Shown here: positions 23,003-24,033 of the stretch, in pieces
How positions within the stretch are numbered: position 1 is the first letter of the stretch
How the letters are laid out: each line of letters starts with the position of its first letter
Source of the DNA: DRWZ01 sp964601505
GTDB lineage: Bacteria > Calescibacteriota > Calescibacteriia > Calescibacteriales > Calescibacteriaceae
Direction of reading: 5' to 3'
Length of the DNA stretch: 24,033 nucleotides
Assembly: GCA_964601505.1 (NCBI GenBank)
Contig: CAZRNR010000031.1
Span: 1-24,033 of the forward strand
The notes under the pieces: model-generated
What the model saw: the letters and a program-made list of their open reading frames with translations, nothing else
What the model was told of the DNA's origin: nothing
The model's database searches: none
Position numbers and translations under genes: made by a program

Positions 23003-23789
23003 ATTTCTATACTTTCTTTTTACACCTCCAATTCCGAACTTAAAATTCTTATAAATTGAAACAAAAATTGCAACTAACGCATCCTTGTGTAATATTGTAG
23101 ATATTATAATGCCTGATTATAATAAAAGAGAGGTGAGAATTAATAATTTCTTTCATTTTATTTTTTTCTTATCGAATGCTAAAATTGAACTCTATTTTTT
23201 GTGATTTTATTTTTCTTTCTGTTTTACTCTGTTGCAAAGTTTTATCTTTGCTATAGTTTGAAAATTTTAATAAGATGCTAAAGCTTACTCGTAGCTGTTG
23301 TATGAGTGAGATTATTTTGTTTGCATAAAGAGAAACTTCTCCGAAGATTGAATTTTTTAATTTTTATTAGGTGGCAGGGTATAGGGCAAGATTTCTCTTA
23401 TTTAATGTATTATTTGCAATCCCAAAAGTATTGAATTGTTTAGGTTTTATTCTTTGACAGAACTTCAAAGTTTTTCAGATTGCAATAGAGCATGCATCAA
23501 TACTATCTCAGGAAAGTCCATGACTCTGTTTTGTGGGACTTTTTACATCATGAATTCTTGTTGATGTCTGTGGAAATTATGGAAAAATACATCTTGATTC
23601 ATTTACACTTTACTTCGATTTCGGAAATCCAAATTAGTAGGATTTTCAAAAGAGTGAATCAGAGATTTTTTGTTTGCGAATTCAATTTTTACCAGAAGTC
23701 GAAAAATTTTTGAATCTTTAAAGGATAAATAAGACAAAAGAAAATTAATAATTTCCGATTTGAGATCAAACGGTATTAAAATATAAACG
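23003..23789. other. 787-nt AT-rich gap without a recognisable gene
   Basis: Only short frames are present, none with coding-like composition. Notable spots: TATAAT at 23105-23110 and a TGC-TATAGT element (23249-23257) of the same TTGCTATA type seen upstream of leuC and the MCP gene. A 7-bp hairpin AAAGTCC/GGACTTT (23513-23519 with 23536-23542) is followed by TT, a weak terminator candidate. A small RNA between the last two is possible but unsupported. Confidence 0.3.
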
Positions 23790-24033
23790 ATGCAGAGAAA
23801 AAACAACAAAAAGAAAATAGACCCTGACCTCTACGATGAAATATACTCCATCGTAAAATCTATTATTGATCAGAGGTTAGAAGAAATTAGAAGTGAAAAA
23901 TCTGAGCTCTCAGAAATAAAGAAAATCTTGTTCCAAATCGCAGAAAATCAAAGAAAAACTGAAGAAAATATCAGGGAACTTGCTGAGGCTCAGAGGAAGA
24001 CAGAGGAAAGGATGGCCAAATTTGATGAGAGAA
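23790..24033 (+). CDS. Coiled-coil protein, N-terminal part (partial)
   Basis: The gene runs off the right edge; 81 codons are visible. After a Lys-rich start and a segment DPDLYDEIYSIVKSIIDQ comes a long Glu/Lys/Arg coiled coil. It includes two in-register 14-residue repeats, IAENQRKTEENIRE and LAEAQRKTEERMAK (about residues 50-77). Repeats of this type often precede a PD-(D/E)XK nuclease-like domain in DUF3782-type proteins of thermophiles, but the diagnostic part is outside the window. ATG at 23790 lacks a Shine-Dalgarno sequence; TAAAAT (23777-23782) would place a transcription start at about 23789, so it may also be leaderless. Confidence 0.72.
   Translation, partial: MQRKNNKKKIDPDLYDEIYSIVKSIIDQRLEEIRSEKSELSEIKKILFQIAENQRKTEENIRELAEAQRKTEERMAKFDER

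Noticed and set aside
23513..23544. Intrinsic terminator hairpin
   Set aside because: The stem has only 7 bp with a 16-nt loop and a short T run; no gene ends just upstream, so it was not listed as a terminator.
23492..23713. 73-residue open frame in the last gap
   Set aside because: No ribosome binding site or promoter at the right place, no recognisable motif, and composition like the surrounding noncoding DNA.
1..24033. CRISPR array, restriction, toxin-antitoxin or prophage genes
   Set aside because: No regularly spaced repeats, no integrase, methylase, nuclease-helicase or phage structural motifs were seen in the protein-coding frames.

Overview
The window is AT-rich bacterial DNA packed with housekeeping genes on both strands. 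Codon choice leans on AGA/AGG, ATA and GAA. LapA-type and LpxH-like genes point to a cell with an outer membrane, and codon use plus protein style suggest a thermophile from a deep lineage; both are inferences, and I cannot name the species. Nothing looks viral or plasmid-borne.

Layout: 2-1485 holds the C-terminal end of an FG-GAP/beta-propeller surface protein and a small unknown protein, followed by a decayed gap. 1981-3095 (minus) is tRNA-Cys followed 9 nt later by prfA. 3236-4279 is a secreted calcineurin-like phosphatase. 4392-4554 is a relic of an IS200/IS605 right end with its omega-RNA hairpins. 4660-5703 is tRNA-Pro, then 9 nt later lapA, then pyrF. 5749-6822 (minus) is an LpxH-like phosphoesterase, divergent from an orphan family 5 solute-binding protein (6899-8311). 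8502-9239 (minus) is trpA. 9481-13646 carries nuoB, truB, an S1-domain protein (rpsA-like) and pyrB. 13613-15428 (minus) is a WecA/MraY-type glycosyltransferase and a PgeF/YfiH protein. 15534-16598 is a TatT-like lipoprotein. 16716-17206 is a frameshifted IS5-type transposase relic. 17468-19893 (minus) is a chemoreceptor-like protein plus an Xaa-Pro aminopeptidase. 20011-20310 is a SWIB-domain protein. 20666-22135 is leuC, overlapped tail to tail by a short CCA-adding-type nucleotidyltransferase (22112-23002, minus). After a long gap, the window ends inside a coiled-coil protein.

How the genes fit together: pathways are represented by single scattered genes (pyrF and pyrB for UMP, trpA for Trp, leuC for Leu, nuoB for complex I) rather than by operons, so partner subunits must lie elsewhere. 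The two tRNAs lack an encoded CCA end, which fits the nucleotidyltransferase in the same window.

The most distinctive signal is in expression layout. Several genes have no Shine-Dalgarno sequence and a -10-like box about 7 nt before the start codon, as expected of leaderless mRNAs. Two genes begin exactly 9 nt after a tRNA, so tRNA 3' processing would itself create a near-leaderless mRNA. Three other genes have textbook AGGAGG sites. I did not find a CRISPR array, a defence island or a clear new multi-gene system.
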